Below, in pieces: positions 17,888-26,756 of a DNA stretch of 64,000 nt. The stretch lies in assembly GCF_029433855.1 (NCBI RefSeq), contig NZ_JAROAU010000003.1, positions 1,934,584-1,998,583 on the forward strand. Direction: 5' to 3'. The DNA is from Candidatus Kosakonia sp. 282A-S69. GTDB lineage: Bacteria; Pseudomonadota; Gammaproteobacteria; Enterobacterales; Enterobacteriaceae. A model generated the notes under the pieces. It made no database searches, was not told where the DNA came from, and worked only from the letters and a program-made list of their open reading frames with translations. How positions within the stretch are numbered: position 1 is the stretch's first letter; each line of letters opens with the position of its first letter. A program made the translations under genes and the position numbers.

Positions 17888-18151
17888 TCAGAGACTGGAC
17901 ATCCATTCTTCAAGTTCGCTGACCTCTTCGGCTTCCGCCTGATCACCAAACCGCAATATCACATCCTTGATTTCGTATTTACCACCCTGCGCATTGAGCG
18001 TGGCCACGGCGATTTGCGCCGCCTGCGCATCAGCCCGCCAGTCTCCTATTGGACTGATGCGATCGTAGGCAATCCACATTTTCAGTTCGCGGGCGGTGAT
18101 GGTCTGGCCTAACTCATGGAGTGTGCGCCCCAGCCGGAGCGCCAGCGACAT
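17888..18151 (-). CDS. T: Tail assembly chaperone T domain (made as G-T by frameshift)
   Basis: The 87-residue reading frame MSLALRLGRTLHELGQTI is the gpT-like (DUF1799-type) domain. It is in the -1 frame relative to G. The frame stays open backwards from 18151 to the slippery site at the end of G, adding VKEPLTFFL before the first Met. It is therefore most likely made as a G-T fusion rather than by its own start, as in lambda. The GT protein binds both the tail tube subunit V and the tape measure during assembly. It lies directly upstream of H. Confidence 0.88.
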   Translation of the reverse strand: MSLALRLGRTLHELGQTITARELKMWIAYDRISPIGDWRADAQAAQIAVATLNAQGGKYEIKDVILRFGDQAEAEEVSELEEWMSSL

Positions 18152-18174
18152 CAGGAAGAACGTCAGCGGCTCCT

Positions 18175-18564
18175 TTACTTTTTTTCGGCCACATCCTGCG
18201 TCATACCCAGCTCAATTGCCTGACGCAGCAGGCGGGCATGTACCGGGCCATAAATTTCACTTACTGTGGCGCGATCGGTGTCGCTGAAAACGCGCGCGCC
18301 GGATTCATCAAGCAGGACATCAAGAAAGAGGATCACATCAGCCTCTTTATTACGCAGGAATTTCTGCGTCGGGGATGGCGGGGTTTCATCATCGCCATCC
18401 GGCGTGGCGTCCAGAAATTCGCGGAACGTCAGCCAGGCTTCGCCGGACGGTTCGCGCAGCGTTACGCTTGCGCCATTCCATTCAGGGACAGATACGGTTT
18501 TGGTACGAAAGGCGGTCGCCGCAGTCAGCGCCAGGTCGCGCAGGGATTTTTTCGGGTTGCTCAT
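18175..18564 (-). CDS. G: Tail assembly chaperone G
   Basis: A 129-residue tail assembly chaperone, equivalent to lambda gpG. It begins MSNPKKSLRDLALTAATAF and ends DVAEKK-stop. It coats the tape measure protein before tube polymerisation and is absent from the finished virion. The last two sense codons form the slippery sequence for the -1 shift into T. It lies between the tail tube gene and T, the standard order. Confidence 0.9.
   Translation of the reverse strand: MSNPKKSLRDLALTAATAFRTKTVSVPEWNGASVTLREPSGEAWLTFREFLDATPDGDDETPPSPTQKFLRNKEADVILFLDVLLDESGARVFSDTDRATVSEIYGPVHARLLRQAIELGMTQDVAEKK
18178..18184 (-). promoter_or_regulatory. -1 programmed frameshift site (A AAA AAG)
   Basis: In the frame of G the heptamer reads A AAA AAG and is followed at once by the TAA stop. 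A -1 slip on it enters an open frame that continues into T without a stop. This is the same kind of site as in dnaX and functionally equals the G/GT site of lambda. Confidence 0.88.
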
Positions 18565-18617
18565 TATTTTTTCTCAGGCGTGGAAGGGAAAAAGAAAGCG
18601 GCCGGAGCCGCTTCAGA

Positions 18618-19091
18618 TCAGGAACCGGGGTTAGCGACAATGCGTTTCGGCTTACCACGCACGCGCAGCGAATAGGTCGCGCTCACGACGGCAGACGTCG
18701 CTGCAGACCAGGAGCTCTGGCGAACTTCAACCAGCATGTAAAAGCCGTTGCCGGACGGGAAAATTACCCGCAGTGCGCGCAGTTCATCGTTATCGTAAGC
18801 AGTCTGCAGAGCCAGCTGTGCCTCTTCATCGCCGACCCAGTTACGGCTGATGGTCATTTCTGCCGGTGCGGCCAGACCGTTGGTCTGCTCCTGCTCAAGC
18901 GAGCAAAGCGTGGTGACATCGATGTCGCCCTTTTGCCCACCGGTAAAACTGATTTCTTTGGTGGCGCACTCTGCCACAAGAAAACTTACACCGACGCCGG
19001 GGAAGCCGGACGACTGAAAATCTGCGGCACTGACAGGAGCATCAGAAATGCCAATCTGCGTGCCTTTCGTTACTTCATACTTGCTGGTCAT
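18618..19091 (-). CDS. V: Major tail tube protein V
   Basis: Tail tube subunit, 157 residues from the start at 19091. An upstream Met at 19106 sits at the edge of a terminator-like T-tract, whereas the Met at 19091 (MTSKYEVTKG) is preceded by a GGAG ribosome site, so the latter is chosen. The protein has the beta-rich make-up of lambda V N-terminal domains (ISFTGGQKGDIDVTTL) but lacks the additional C-terminal Ig-like domain of lambda V. It stacks in hexameric rings around the tape measure. Confidence 0.9.
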   Translation of the reverse strand: MTSKYEVTKGTQIGISDAPVSAADFQSSGFPGVGVSFLVAECATKEISFTGGQKGDIDVTTLCSLEQEQTNGLAAPAEMTISRNWVGDEEAQLALQTAYDNDELRALRVIFPSGNGFYMLVEVRQSSWSAATSAVVSATYSLRVRGKPKRIVANPGS

Positions 19092-19106
19092 GGTTGCTCC
19101 AGGCAT

Positions 19107-19128
19107 AAAAAAACCGCCTCTCGGCGGT
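19107..19128 (-). terminator. Terminator-like hairpin upstream of V
   Basis: On the minus strand ACCGCC - GAGA - GGCGGT followed by seven T, a few bases before the tail tube start. Confidence 0.75.
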
Positions 19129-19151
19129 CAGGATGGTTGAGTGGGGTATGA

Positions 19152-19499
19152 TTACTGAAGGATCTGAACTTCAAGCGTTGCGCGGCGCAGGCCCGTCTCT
19201 GGCTCATAACCGCCAGTTTTGGTCATCCGGGTGAAGCGCAGCGGCATCAGTGCGGCGATCGCCTGCTCACGCAGCGCGCGGGCGTCATCCACCGAGGACG
19301 CATAAACATCGACCTGCAGGGCTGTGTCTTCCTCCGCCGGGCCACAGAGTGTATCGCCATAAACCTGATCCACCAGCGTGAATGTGATCCACGGCGGCGC
19401 GACAGCCGGTTCCCCCTCGCTGTTGAGAGGCACCACGCCGGGATAAACCTGCCCGTCAGCCAGCGCGCCGATCAGCGCGTACACATCAGCTTCAGTCAT
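19152..19499 (-). CDS. Tail terminator-like protein (DUF3168)
   Basis: A 115-residue protein beginning MTEADVYALIGALADGQVYPG, with the DUF3168 features (PPWITFTLVDQVYGDT and TALQVDVYA). Proteins of this family cap the tail and join it to the head, like lambda gpU. It overlaps the preceding gp10-like gene by four bases and is just upstream of the tail tube gene, the usual place. Confidence 0.88.
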   Translation of the reverse strand: MTEADVYALIGALADGQVYPGVVPLNSEGEPAVAPPWITFTLVDQVYGDTLCGPAEEDTALQVDVYASSVDDARALREQAIAALMPLRFTRMTKTGGYEPETGLRRATLEVQILQ

Positions 19500-19942
19500 T
19501 TCGAAAGCACCCTGTCAATGGCGCGGTTCGCTTCAGCAAAAGCGGCTGTGGTCGCGTCTTCCTGTCGGGCATCGTAAGCGGGCCGTACAAATGGCACAGG
19601 TGCCTGAGTCGATGTACCAAGTTCAAGAAATCGCCAGTAAAACGCATTCCGGGGATTGCTGGCTTTCATTGTGGTGTCACTGCCGCCGGTGCGCGGGTTC
19701 GTTCCGCGGATGTGCACACCAGATGAAATATTGCCGTTGCGATCGCGCTGCGTCATCACAACGATATTTTTCTTCAGTTTGCCGGTGCGAACCGGCGCTT
19801 GCTTCACAGCTTCATCCTTAAAAATCGTTGCCGCCGCGCGAGTGGCATCGCGCATAACCTTGCGGTTTTCCGCTTTGCTCAGGGCGTTGAGGTCGTCCGA
19901 CAAATCAAGCAGGCCGGAGAAATCAAGGCGTGTGTCGATCAT
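19496..19942 (-). CDS. HK97 gp10-like head-tail connector/tail completion protein
   Basis: A 148-residue HK97 gp10-family protein. Family marks are the N-terminal DFSGLLDLSDDLNAL, the APVRTGKLKKNIVV segment and the C-terminal FVRPAYDARQ. Members are neck or tail-completion proteins acting like lambda gpZ. It overlaps the genes on both sides by four bases, indicating translational coupling within the connector cluster. Confidence 0.88.
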   Translation of the reverse strand: MIDTRLDFSGLLDLSDDLNALSKAENRKVMRDATRAAATIFKDEAVKQAPVRTGKLKKNIVVMTQRDRNGNISSGVHIRGTNPRTGGSDTTMKASNPRNAFYWRFLELGTSTQAPVPFVRPAYDARQEDATTAAFAEANRAIDRVLSK

Positions 19943-20277
19943 GGCTTTACCCCCTGTTTGCAGAGAATTTCGAGCTGAGTACCTTTTGAATCAGCAACCG
20001 GCGGGCCGGTCACGTCGAGGAACTGCCCTTTATACGGACCAGTCAGCACTTTGAGTTTCGACGCTGATGTAATGTCACTGCGAAACCGCACCCATACGCG
20101 GATAGTAGCTTCCGCAAGCTCAGCGCTGGAGGAAATGAGTTCCCGACCGCTGATCCCCTTTATCTCGGCAAAAATCTCACGGCCATCATGCCACGTTTTC
20201 TGTGGCTGACCGGATGGTGTCCGGGTGGAAGTGAAATTCATGATCCGGACGCGCTGATTAAGCCTTCCCGCCTGCAT
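19939..20277 (-). CDS. Head closure (head-tail adaptor) protein
   Basis: A 112-residue protein of the SPP1 gp16 / phage head-tail joining family, with the MQAGRLNQRVRI start, the GQPQKTWHDGREIFAEI segment and SASKLKVLTGPYKG. It closes the portal channel after packaging and receives the tail. It follows the gp6-like connector gene. Confidence 0.9.
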   Translation of the reverse strand: MQAGRLNQRVRIMNFTSTRTPSGQPQKTWHDGREIFAEIKGISGRELISSSAELAEATIRVWVRFRSDITSASKLKVLTGPYKGQFLDVTGPPVADSKGTQLEILCKQGVKP

Positions 20278-20285
20278 TTGGCCTC

Positions 20286-20618
20286 CTACACACCATAAAT
20301 ACGGTAAGGCTGCAGCAAAGCCTCGACAGCCAGCGGCAATTCAGCCGGCGCATTACCGCTTACCACCGCCTCCCGGTTGGCGTACCAGTGCCCGATAAGC
20401 AGCAGCATCGCCGTGCGCACATCGTCATTGAGAAGCAGGCGATCTTCATCATCAGCAAAGCCCGGCTCATCATTGGTTTTGTAAAGCTTTCGCCGCGTCC
20501 AGGTTTCAACGTAGCGCGCCGCCGCGCCGGTGTAGATTTCAAGCAGGTTGTCGTCACCTGTAAAATCATCATCGATACGGCAATGGCTCCGGACTAAGGA
20601 CGGTTCAAGAAACGCCAT
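20286..20618 (-). CDS. gp6-like head-tail connector protein
   Basis: A 110-residue protein of the HK97 gp6 family (phage connector 1). Visible marks are VRSHCRIDDDFTGDDNLLEIYTGAA near the N-terminus and AMLLLIGHWYANREAV near residue 75. In HK97 gp6 forms a ring beneath the portal. It lies between the capsid gene and the head closure gene, as expected. Confidence 0.92.
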   Translation of the reverse strand: MAFLEPSLVRSHCRIDDDFTGDDNLLEIYTGAAARYVETWTRRKLYKTNDEPGFADDEDRLLLNDDVRTAMLLLIGHWYANREAVVSGNAPAELPLAVEALLQPYRIYGV

Positions 20619-20660
20619 GGTTTAGCCTCAGAAATAGCGGCCCGCAGGCCGCTGTGGTGT

Positions 20661-21869
20661 TTAGCTGCCCGCCCCCGTCAGGGCACCGAACACGAACGCT
20701 TCCGGACGGTATACCGCCAGCGCCACGCGCTCTTCGCAGCGAATGGAGATCATGTTCTTTTCGAAGTCGTCGGCGTTCTCGGTAGAGATCACAACGTTGG
20801 CATCTTCGCGATCGAACAACTGCGCGCCGGAGTTAAATGCGCCGGTCAGGAATTTACCCAGGAACTGAACAGCTTCAGTCGCAACCACGGGCAGGCCCCA
20901 CAGTGTCGGGGTGGTGAGCTGCGCCGGATTCGCCAGGATATAGCGGCCCAGCTCGTCTTTGGTCAGCTCAATGCGTGCCCAGTCGGTAAAGTGCAGGACG
21001 TGGCCGGACGCCGGGAAGCGCGCCAGCTGCGCCTGCAGCATTGCCAGACGGAGCACATCGATACCGGACTGTTTTTCCACCGCAAACGCCGGGTTAAACG
21101 CAACCGCCTGCGGGATAATCCCCTTCAGGTGCGCGCCGGTACCGTCGCCGAACAAAATTTCCTGCTCTTCGACGTACTTGAGGCCGTAACGCATTTCCGC
21201 GTCCACCGTTGACTGCAGCTGTGCAAAGTCATCCAGGATCTGCTTGGATGCCTTGAACATGTGGGCGATGGTGCGAACCGGCGTCGTCTCTTCAGCGAAC
21301 TGGATATCGCTGTAAGGCTTGGTGGTGTTTTCCGGCACAACGGCGGCGTTGTTGGTGAAGCCCGTCTGCTTCACGTAGTAGATGGTGTTCGACTGGGTGC
21401 GACCCGGTGCAATCAGATCACGAATGAAAAGACGCTGTTTCGGCGTCTGATCGATACCAGGCAGACGCGTCGGCGCGATAATTTGCCCCGGAACGTCAAC
21501 GGTGGTGATCGCCGCCTGAACCGGCACGCTCAGGCGCTTGCCGCCTTCCATGCTTGAGCGGATGTCCTTCATCACTTCCGCCGACACCAGCTGCTGGCCA
21601 ACAGACTGAATGGCCTCTTTCGCCGCGTTTAGCGGCATGCTGGCAACGTGCTGCTCCAGCTCGCCAACTGACGCTTTCAGCGTTTTCAGGGATTCGTTGA
21701 GCACGTTGTGCTCGAGCGCGATTTTATCTACCGATTCTTTGGTTTTAGCAGACAGCGTGCCTGAATTGCGGGCTTCGCTGAGCGCTGATTCCGCCTTCTT
21801 GCTGAAATCAGAGGACACCTCTTCCAGTTTGGCCGTTACCTTCTGCAGGAGTTCGTTTACTTGAGACAT
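20661..21869 (-). CDS. HK97-fold major capsid protein
   Basis: A 402-residue major capsid protein. Residues 1 to about 115 form a coiled-coil-like delta scaffold domain, expected to be removed by the prohead protease. The shell domain has HK97 blocks such as FIRDLIAPGRTQSN, FTNNAAVVPENTTKP, RTIAHMFKASKQILDD, WGLPVV and CEERVALAVYRPEAF. Residues aligning with the HK97 crosslink machinery are kept: Lys184 (HK97 Lys169), Asn372 (Asn356) and Glu379 (Glu363). The head may therefore be covalently crosslinked chain-mail. It directly follows the protease gene. Confidence 0.96.
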   Translation of the reverse strand: MSQVNELLQKVTAKLEEVSSDFSKKAESALSEARNSGTLSAKTKESVDKIALEHNVLNESLKTLKASVGELEQHVASMPLNAAKEAIQSVGQQLVSAEVMKDIRSSMEGGKRLSVPVQAAITTVDVPGQIIAPTRLPGIDQTPKQRLFIRDLIAPGRTQSNTIYYVKQTGFTNNAAVVPENTTKPYSDIQFAEETTPVRTIAHMFKASKQILDDFAQLQSTVDAEMRYGLKYVEEQEILFGDGTGAHLKGIIPQAVAFNPAFAVEKQSGIDVLRLAMLQAQLARFPASGHVLHFTDWARIELTKDELGRYILANPAQLTTPTLWGLPVVATEAVQFLGKFLTGAFNSGAQLFDREDANVVISTENADDFEKNMISIRCEERVALAVYRPEAFVFGALTGAGS

Positions 21870-21878
21870 GCTTTTTCC

Positions 21879-22730
21879 TTATTCGCCGAGCGATGCCAGC
21901 GCAGATTTGAGGGAGTTAAGTACTTCAGGGCTTACTTCATCGACAGCGCCCGGCTTGTCGTTTTCTTCGGCAGCAGCGCCCGGCATGCTGCCCAAAGCTT
22001 TCAGGTGCTTCCGTCGCTCAGAGCGGGGCATGCCGCCCTTTGCCAGAAAAGCATCAATTTTGCGGATAGCCGCTGCAGGGCTTTCTTCATCGCTGGTAAT
22101 TTCATCGGAGGAGAGCAGCGCGTCGGCCAGGCCTCTGGTCACTGAGTCGCTGCCGCCGATAAAGGACTCCTTGTCCATCAGCGACTGAATTTCTTCGACT
22201 GGCATGCCGGAACGCGCGGCATAGATGTCGGCCATTGCCTTATCGAACGGCTCCAGGTAGTCAGCGTATTCCCGGAAATCATTCCGGTTTCCGGCGGCCA
22301 TGATCCAGGCGTTGTGGATCATAAGAAACGCGCCGCGGCCTATCTGGACCTCATCTCCCGCCATTGCGATGATGGATGCAGCTGACGCTGCGAGGCCCAG
22401 CACTTTCACGGTGACTTTCCCCTGGTATTCACGGAAAAGGTTATAAATGGCGAGACCTTCGAACATATCCCCGCCAGGCGAGTTGATGTGGACTGTCACA
22501 TCCTCGCCGCCAAGCGAGCGGAGCGCTGCTGCAATCCGGTTAGCGCTCACGCCGTCCCCCCACCAGTCCTCTCCGATCACATCGAAGATGGTGATAGTGT
22601 TCTCACCCGGCTGCGCCGCAGCGCGAATGCTGCCGTCCCAGCGTTCAATAGCGGCTGCAGGCAGATCGCGTTTTCCGGACGCAGAAATCCGCCCCTCCGG
22701 CGCCGCCGGAAGAGTGCTCATCTTCTTCAT
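21879..22730 (-). CDS. ClpP-like prohead maturation protease
   Basis: A 283-residue serine protease of the ClpP/crotonase fold used to remove the capsid delta domain and itself. Family motifs are VTVHINSPGGDMFEGLAIYN, the nucleophile Ser in GLAASAASIIAMAG and the catalytic His in FLMIHNAW. The C-terminal 90 residues are charged and probably bind the capsid scaffold. HK97 itself uses a different (gp4, herpes-type) protease, so this module is a variant. It sits between portal and capsid. Confidence 0.94.
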   Translation of the reverse strand: MKKMSTLPAAPEGRISASGKRDLPAAAIERWDGSIRAAAQPGENTITIFDVIGEDWWGDGVSANRIAAALRSLGGEDVTVHINSPGGDMFEGLAIYNLFREYQGKVTVKVLGLAASAASIIAMAGDEVQIGRGAFLMIHNAWIMAAGNRNDFREYADYLEPFDKAMADIYAARSGMPVEEIQSLMDKESFIGGSDSVTRGLADALLSSDEITSDEESPAAAIRKIDAFLAKGGMPRSERRKHLKALGSMPGAAAEENDKPGAVDEVSPEVLNSLKSALASLGE

Positions 22731-22738
22731 TGGTTCTC

Positions 22739-24043
22739 CTAAGCCGCTTTTTTAAGCGGTGACTGCTCCGGTGGAATATCCGGGAAAAGGAAGGCGTGAA
22801 GCTTCATGATGTTGCTGGCCTGCGCCCCGACGTTGTTCTCACGCAGCTGATCAAGCGGCGTCAGGTTCAGCTGGACTGTGTAAATTTCACCGCCCTCAAT
22901 CGGTGGCAGGTTTTCAAGCCGGCGCACGTCATTGCGGGACATCCAGCCATTCTGCAGCGCTGTGGTGTAGTAGGCGGAACGCCCCGCGCTGTCGGCGCGC
23001 AACAGGCCTTCTACAGAGAATTCGGCGAAAAGCTCATCATCACTGTCCAGGAGACAGCGTGAAATCTCCTGCTCAATATTCACCAGCAGCGGGCGCAGCG
23101 TGTTGGTCAGAAACTGCAGGTTCATGCCTTCGACGCTGGATGCCCAGCTGCTCTGTTTGTCGGCGTGCCCGACCATAAACGGCGGGACGCGAAACCAGCG
23201 GCAGATCTCTTCAATACTGAATGAGCGGCTTTCCAGCATCTGCGCGTCTTCAGGGTTCATCGTGACACCCTGGTACTTCATGCCGCCCTCAAGCACCATG
23301 ATTTTTCCGGCGTTTTTCGAGCTGGTGAACGCCTGCATATAGCTGCGCAGACGCGCGCGCTGATCGTCATTGAGCGCTGTATCGGAAGTGAGAAACCCCG
23401 AGCTCTGAATGCCATTTTCGAAGATTTTTGCGGCCGACTGCTCCACCGCCAGCGCCGCACCAATCACATCGCGACCGGTCATCATGGGCATCATCCCGCA
23501 AACCCCGTCGAGGCCGAATCCCCGGATATGCATGATGTTTTTTACCGGAATGACGCGCTTTGCTTTGTTCTCGGTATAGGTGTATTCCAGCGCACCGCTG
23601 TCGAGACGCTTAACCACCATGTTCTGTGGCAATAAAGGCACCAGCGATACCAGCTTCTGCCCGATGTACTTCTTTTCGACGAAGGCATTACCGCGCAGGC
23701 AGATGCTGGCGACCACCATCAGCATGAAGCGCGATGGCGTCATTTCTGCATTTGGCCGGCGGCAAAGTACGGAATAGGCCGGATGGTTCGTTGCAGCTTT
23801 GCGGGAACCGTCCGCCTGCCGCTCGTAAATCTTAAGCGGCAGGGTAGAAACAGACTCGCTAAGCAGCCTGACGCAGGCCCATACCGCTGAAAGCCGCATG
23901 GCTTTGTCAGCAGTCACTACCTGGCCGCTGCTGCTGGTACCAAACCATTCCTCCCAGAACGTTCCGGTGGTCAGGCTGATGGGCACACCCAGCCAGTTAA
24001 GCAGAGCGCTTTTCACCCTGCCCGGCTGCTTATTTTTATTCAT
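22739..24043 (-). CDS. Portal protein (HK97 family)
   Basis: A 434-residue portal protein forming the dodecameric ring at one capsid vertex, through which DNA is packaged. Typical elements are AVWACVRLLSESVSTLPLKIYE near residue 53, NGIQSSGFLTSD in the middle and the stem/wing region ICRWFRVPPFMVGH. The C-terminus (PPEQSPLKKAA) is short. The start shares a base with the terminase stop, and the protease gene follows after eight bases. Confidence 0.95.
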   Translation of the reverse strand: MNKNKQPGRVKSALLNWLGVPISLTTGTFWEEWFGTSSSGQVVTADKAMRLSAVWACVRLLSESVSTLPLKIYERQADGSRKAATNHPAYSVLCRRPNAEMTPSRFMLMVVASICLRGNAFVEKKYIGQKLVSLVPLLPQNMVVKRLDSGALEYTYTENKAKRVIPVKNIMHIRGFGLDGVCGMMPMMTGRDVIGAALAVEQSAAKIFENGIQSSGFLTSDTALNDDQRARLRSYMQAFTSSKNAGKIMVLEGGMKYQGVTMNPEDAQMLESRSFSIEEICRWFRVPPFMVGHADKQSSWASSVEGMNLQFLTNTLRPLLVNIEQEISRCLLDSDDELFAEFSVEGLLRADSAGRSAYYTTALQNGWMSRNDVRRLENLPPIEGGEIYTVQLNLTPLDQLRENNVGAQASNIMKLHAFLFPDIPPEQSPLKKAA

Positions 24044-25773
24044 CAGAAACCTACCATGATGGGGTTATCGAAGAAGCCACTCAGATCCTGCCGCGTATCA
24101 GGCAGCATGGCGCGACCGATATTCATAATCAGGGCAGTTGCCCCGTCTATTTTGTTTTCGCTGTGCTCCTTAATGGGGCGCACAACATCATCATTACCAG
24201 GCAGGTGTTTACCCACGACATTGGAAATACACCAGGTGAGGATCGGGTGACCATCATGATGGAAGCGCCCGGCCTCTATCGCCGCCTCGAGCTCCTTCAT
24301 TGGGTCTGACATGTTGGTGTAGTTCTGCACAATCGTTATCGGGCTCAGACCTTCATCGGCCAGATGATGTGAAAGGTTTGTGGCGCCATGTGGATCTATT
24401 GCGGACTCTTCCACGGGGTTCTGGCGGTTGACTGCTTTCGCCTCCTCAAGGATCACCCGGTAGTCGATCTCTGCGCCATCCGTTAACTGCAGGTGACCGC
24501 TGTTCACCCACTTCTGGAATCGTTCAGCGGTACGCTGCTGATCCGTATCGGTGCTGTAAACCGTGTCGTATGGCACCCAGAAGCGTGGCGCCACGCAGTA
24601 ATAATGCCGTTTACCGTCAATGTCGCGGGTGAAAATCCTCACCATGCTGTTCATATCGAGCTTACGCGCAAGGTCAAAAGACAGATAACAGGGCTGCCCC
24701 TCAAACTGCTCGAGCGAGAGCGTTTCATCCTCACAGTTGCGCCAGCTGACGAGGTTGAAGAAAGCTGCGCGGGCTGAAACCCATATATTCAGGTGCTTTG
24801 TCTTGAATACGTTGGCCTGCCTGGCGTTGTTCATCGCCCTCTTCTGCTGGCTCAGAAGGAAATCGCTGTACACCGAGATCCCCATGTTGGGGTTTGCCTT
24901 GCGGAGTACCGCCGGGTCGGTCCAGTCATCGCCTTCGTCAACGGTGTAGATCACGCCGAAAAGCTCTTCGTTCGGTACCGTGCCGTTAAGCATCTCGATC
25001 ACTTCCCGACGCTTGTCGTAGCATGGTCCCTCGATGTTGTAGCCCGCCGTGGTGATTGCCCACATCAGGGGCTGGCGCCGTGCACCCATACCGGTCAGCA
25101 TCGTGGTATAGAGCGCATCGGTATCATGCTCATGGTATTCATCAACTACCGCGCAGCTTGGCGACGAACCGTCACCGGGATTGCCTATCAGGGGTTCAAA
25201 ACGGGCGCCGTCCTCTGGCCGGTTCATGTTCGACGCGTTTACCTCAACGCCAAAGGCATCACACAGCGCAGGAGTGCGTTTACACATCAGTCGGGCCGGG
25301 CGGAAAACCTCCCAGGCCTGCTTTTCTGTCGTGGCACCGGAATAGACCTCAGCACCAAACTCGTCGTCACAGGTGAAGCAGTAAAGCGCCACACCAGCGG
25401 AAATCGCCGACTTGCCGTTTTTACGGGGGATCTCGGTGTACACCTCACGGAACCGGCGAAGCTTGGTCCCCTTCTGTACCCAGCCGAATGCACAGCACAC
25501 GATAAAAAGCTGCCATGGCTCCAGCGTGATCGGCATCCGCTTAAATGCCCATTCCCCCTTTGTGTGGGGTAGCAGCTGGATAAACTTGGCTGCCTTTTCA
25601 GCCAGATCCTTGTCAAAGCGGTACCGGAATTTCTTTGTTTTCTCTTTCGCCAGATCATCAAGATGACGCTGGCACGCATCAACCACATACCTGCAGGCCA
25701 CAGTCCTTGCCCGCACGATGTCGCGGGCGTACTGATTTGCGGCGTTCACGTTCGGATAGGATTTACGGGTCAT
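24043..25773 (-). CDS. terL: Large terminase subunit
   Basis: A 576-residue packaging motor of the HK97 gp2 type. The N-terminal ATPase has a deviant Walker A in [14 protein letters not shown] and a Walker B in [11 protein letters not shown]. The C-terminal RNase H-like nuclease has acidic residues in [21 protein letters not shown] and NKIDGATAL. It pumps DNA through the portal and cuts concatemers at cos. It overlaps the small subunit gene by four bases. Confidence 0.96.
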   Translation of the reverse strand: MTRKSYPNVNAANQYARDIVRARTVACRYVVDACQRHLDDLAKEKTKKFRYRFDKDLAEKAAKFIQLLPHTKGEWAFKRMPITLEPWQLFIVCCAFGWVQKGTKLRRFREVYTEIPRKNGKSAISAGVALYCFTCDDEFGAEVYSGATTEKQAWEVFRPARLMCKRTPALCDAFGVEVNASNMNRPEDGARFEPLIGNPGDGSSPSCAVVDEYHEHDTDALYTTMLTGMGARRQPLMWAITTAGYNIEGPCYDKRREVIEMLNGTVPNEELFGVIYTVDEGDDWTDPAVLRKANPNMGISVYSDFLLSQQKRAMNNARQANVFKTKHLNIWVSARAAFFNLVSWRNCEDETLSLEQFEGQPCYLSFDLARKLDMNSMVRIFTRDIDGKRHYYCVAPRFWVPYDTVYSTDTDQQRTAERFQKWVNSGHLQLTDGAEIDYRVILEEAKAVNRQNPVEESAIDPHGATNLSHHLADEGLSPITIVQNYTNMSDPMKELEAAIEAGRFHHDGHPILTWCISNVVGKHLPGNDDVVRPIKEHSENKIDGATALIMNIGRAMLPDTRQDLSGFFDNPIMVGF

Positions 25774-26246
25774 AGGTTTTTGAATGGGTTATCAGACTGT
25801 TTTTTGTTTGCGCCCATCAGCCGCTGCCTGCTGCTGGGGTCCAGCCCGAGCATGCCGCCGAAGGATGCCATTTGCCGCATCGCTTCGTTTAGTACCGTCA
25901 ACGCCGGGTTTTTGATCACACCGCCCATTGCGCCGGTCACGGTTATACCGTTGTCAGCAACGTGACTCTGCGCAGCGCGGGCGTTGGCATAGGCCACACA
26001 AAACATTTCGAGGTTGTGTAAATCTGTCGCGCATAAAACCGCCTGCGCGCACAGCTCCTCAGAGACCATTTTCCACATTGTCGCAGCGTCTTCGCTGAGC
26101 CATTCCGGCGGGTCAACGCCGGTGATCGGGGTGAAGGAAGGCTCTTCTTTATTGAGGGCGCGCTTACCCGGATTACCGGCCAGCAACTTCCGGGCGGTCG
26201 GCTTGGCGCGGCGTCCGGATCGGCCCGTCGCTCCAGCCATAGACAC
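25770..26246 (-). CDS. terS: Small terminase subunit (P27 family)
   Basis: A 158-residue P27-family small terminase, which recognises the packaging start site. The N-terminus ([25 protein letters not shown]) is the family signature, followed by a helical oligomerisation core and the C-terminal [15 protein letters not shown]. It precedes terL with a four-base overlap. The 159 bases upstream hold the probable cos region. Confidence 0.94.
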   Translation of the reverse strand: MSMAGATGRSGRRAKPTARKLLAGNPGKRALNKEEPSFTPITGVDPPEWLSEDAATMWKMVSEELCAQAVLCATDLHNLEMFCVAYANARAAQSHVADNGITVTGAMGGVIKNPALTVLNEAMRQMASFGGMLGLDPSSRQRLMGANKKQSDNPFKNL

Positions 26247-26405
26247 TCCAGTTAAATTTTATATTTCGCGGGTGTGAAAATCTGACTGAGGCGGCGGTCC
26301 CGTGAGGGCAAGGCCCTGAACTTTTCACCCGCCCCCATGCAGATGAGAATCATTTTCATTGCAAATGAAATCATTTCAAATGAAACCATTTAATGATATC
26401 GATCC
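26247..26405. other. Probable cos region with TTTCAT/ATGAAA repeats
   Basis: Non-coding gap between the HNH gene and terS, where HK97-type phages have cos. Bases 26343-26392 contain closely packed copies of TTTCAT and its complement ATGAAA (e.g. TTTCATTGCAAATGAAA and ATTTCAAATGAAA), a pattern suited to small-terminase binding. A GC-rich segment (CGGCGGTCCCGTGAGGGC, 26292-26309) could hold the cut. The exact cut cannot be read from an integrated copy. Confidence 0.55.
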
Positions 26406-26756
26406 TCACTTGCATCTTTCCCGAGCCGTTTTCGCCCTGTGGCAGGGCCAGCAAAGCGCTTCGAGGTTCGAAGGGTCGTCGGTGCCGCCATTCGCTTTGG
26501 CTATGATGTGATCCACAGTCTTTGCCGCAGCGATCTCGCCGTTGCGTTTGTGGTTCTGGCAGAGGTGCTTGTCGCGTGCCAGCACTTCAGCCCTGAGCAC
26601 GTCCCATTTCCTGCCGTAACCGCGCTGGTGGCGGCTCTGGCCACGCTGGTGCTGCTGCCAGCCCTCATAGCGGTGCTGCTCGCAATAACCTGAGCGGTCA
26701 GTGGTGGTACCAGCGCAACCCCTTTTACGGCATGCGCGCGGTATTGCTGCTGGCAT
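26406..26756 (-). CDS. HNH endonuclease next to terminase
   Basis: A 116-residue HNH nuclease from the start at 26756, which overlaps the stop of the upstream gene (ATGA). It has two Cys pairs (CRKRGC and later CQNH, CWPCH) that should bind zinc and the HNH core VDHIIAKANGGTDDPSNLEALCWPCH. HNH proteins beside cos and terminase assist specific DNA cleavage during packaging in HK97-like phages. An in-frame Met five codons earlier is less likely because of the ATGA coupling. Confidence 0.93.
   Translation of the reverse strand: MPAAIPRACRKRGCAGTTTDRSGYCEQHRYEGWQQHQRGQSRHQRGYGRKWDVLRAEVLARDKHLCQNHKRNGEIAAAKTVDHIIAKANGGTDDPSNLEALCWPCHRAKTARERCK

Noticed and set aside
26340-26362. Fur-box-like sequence before small terminase (GATGAGAATCATTTTCATT)
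   Set aside because: It lies in the repeated TTTCAT array at the probable cos region, with no iron gene nearby; the repeat explains it better.
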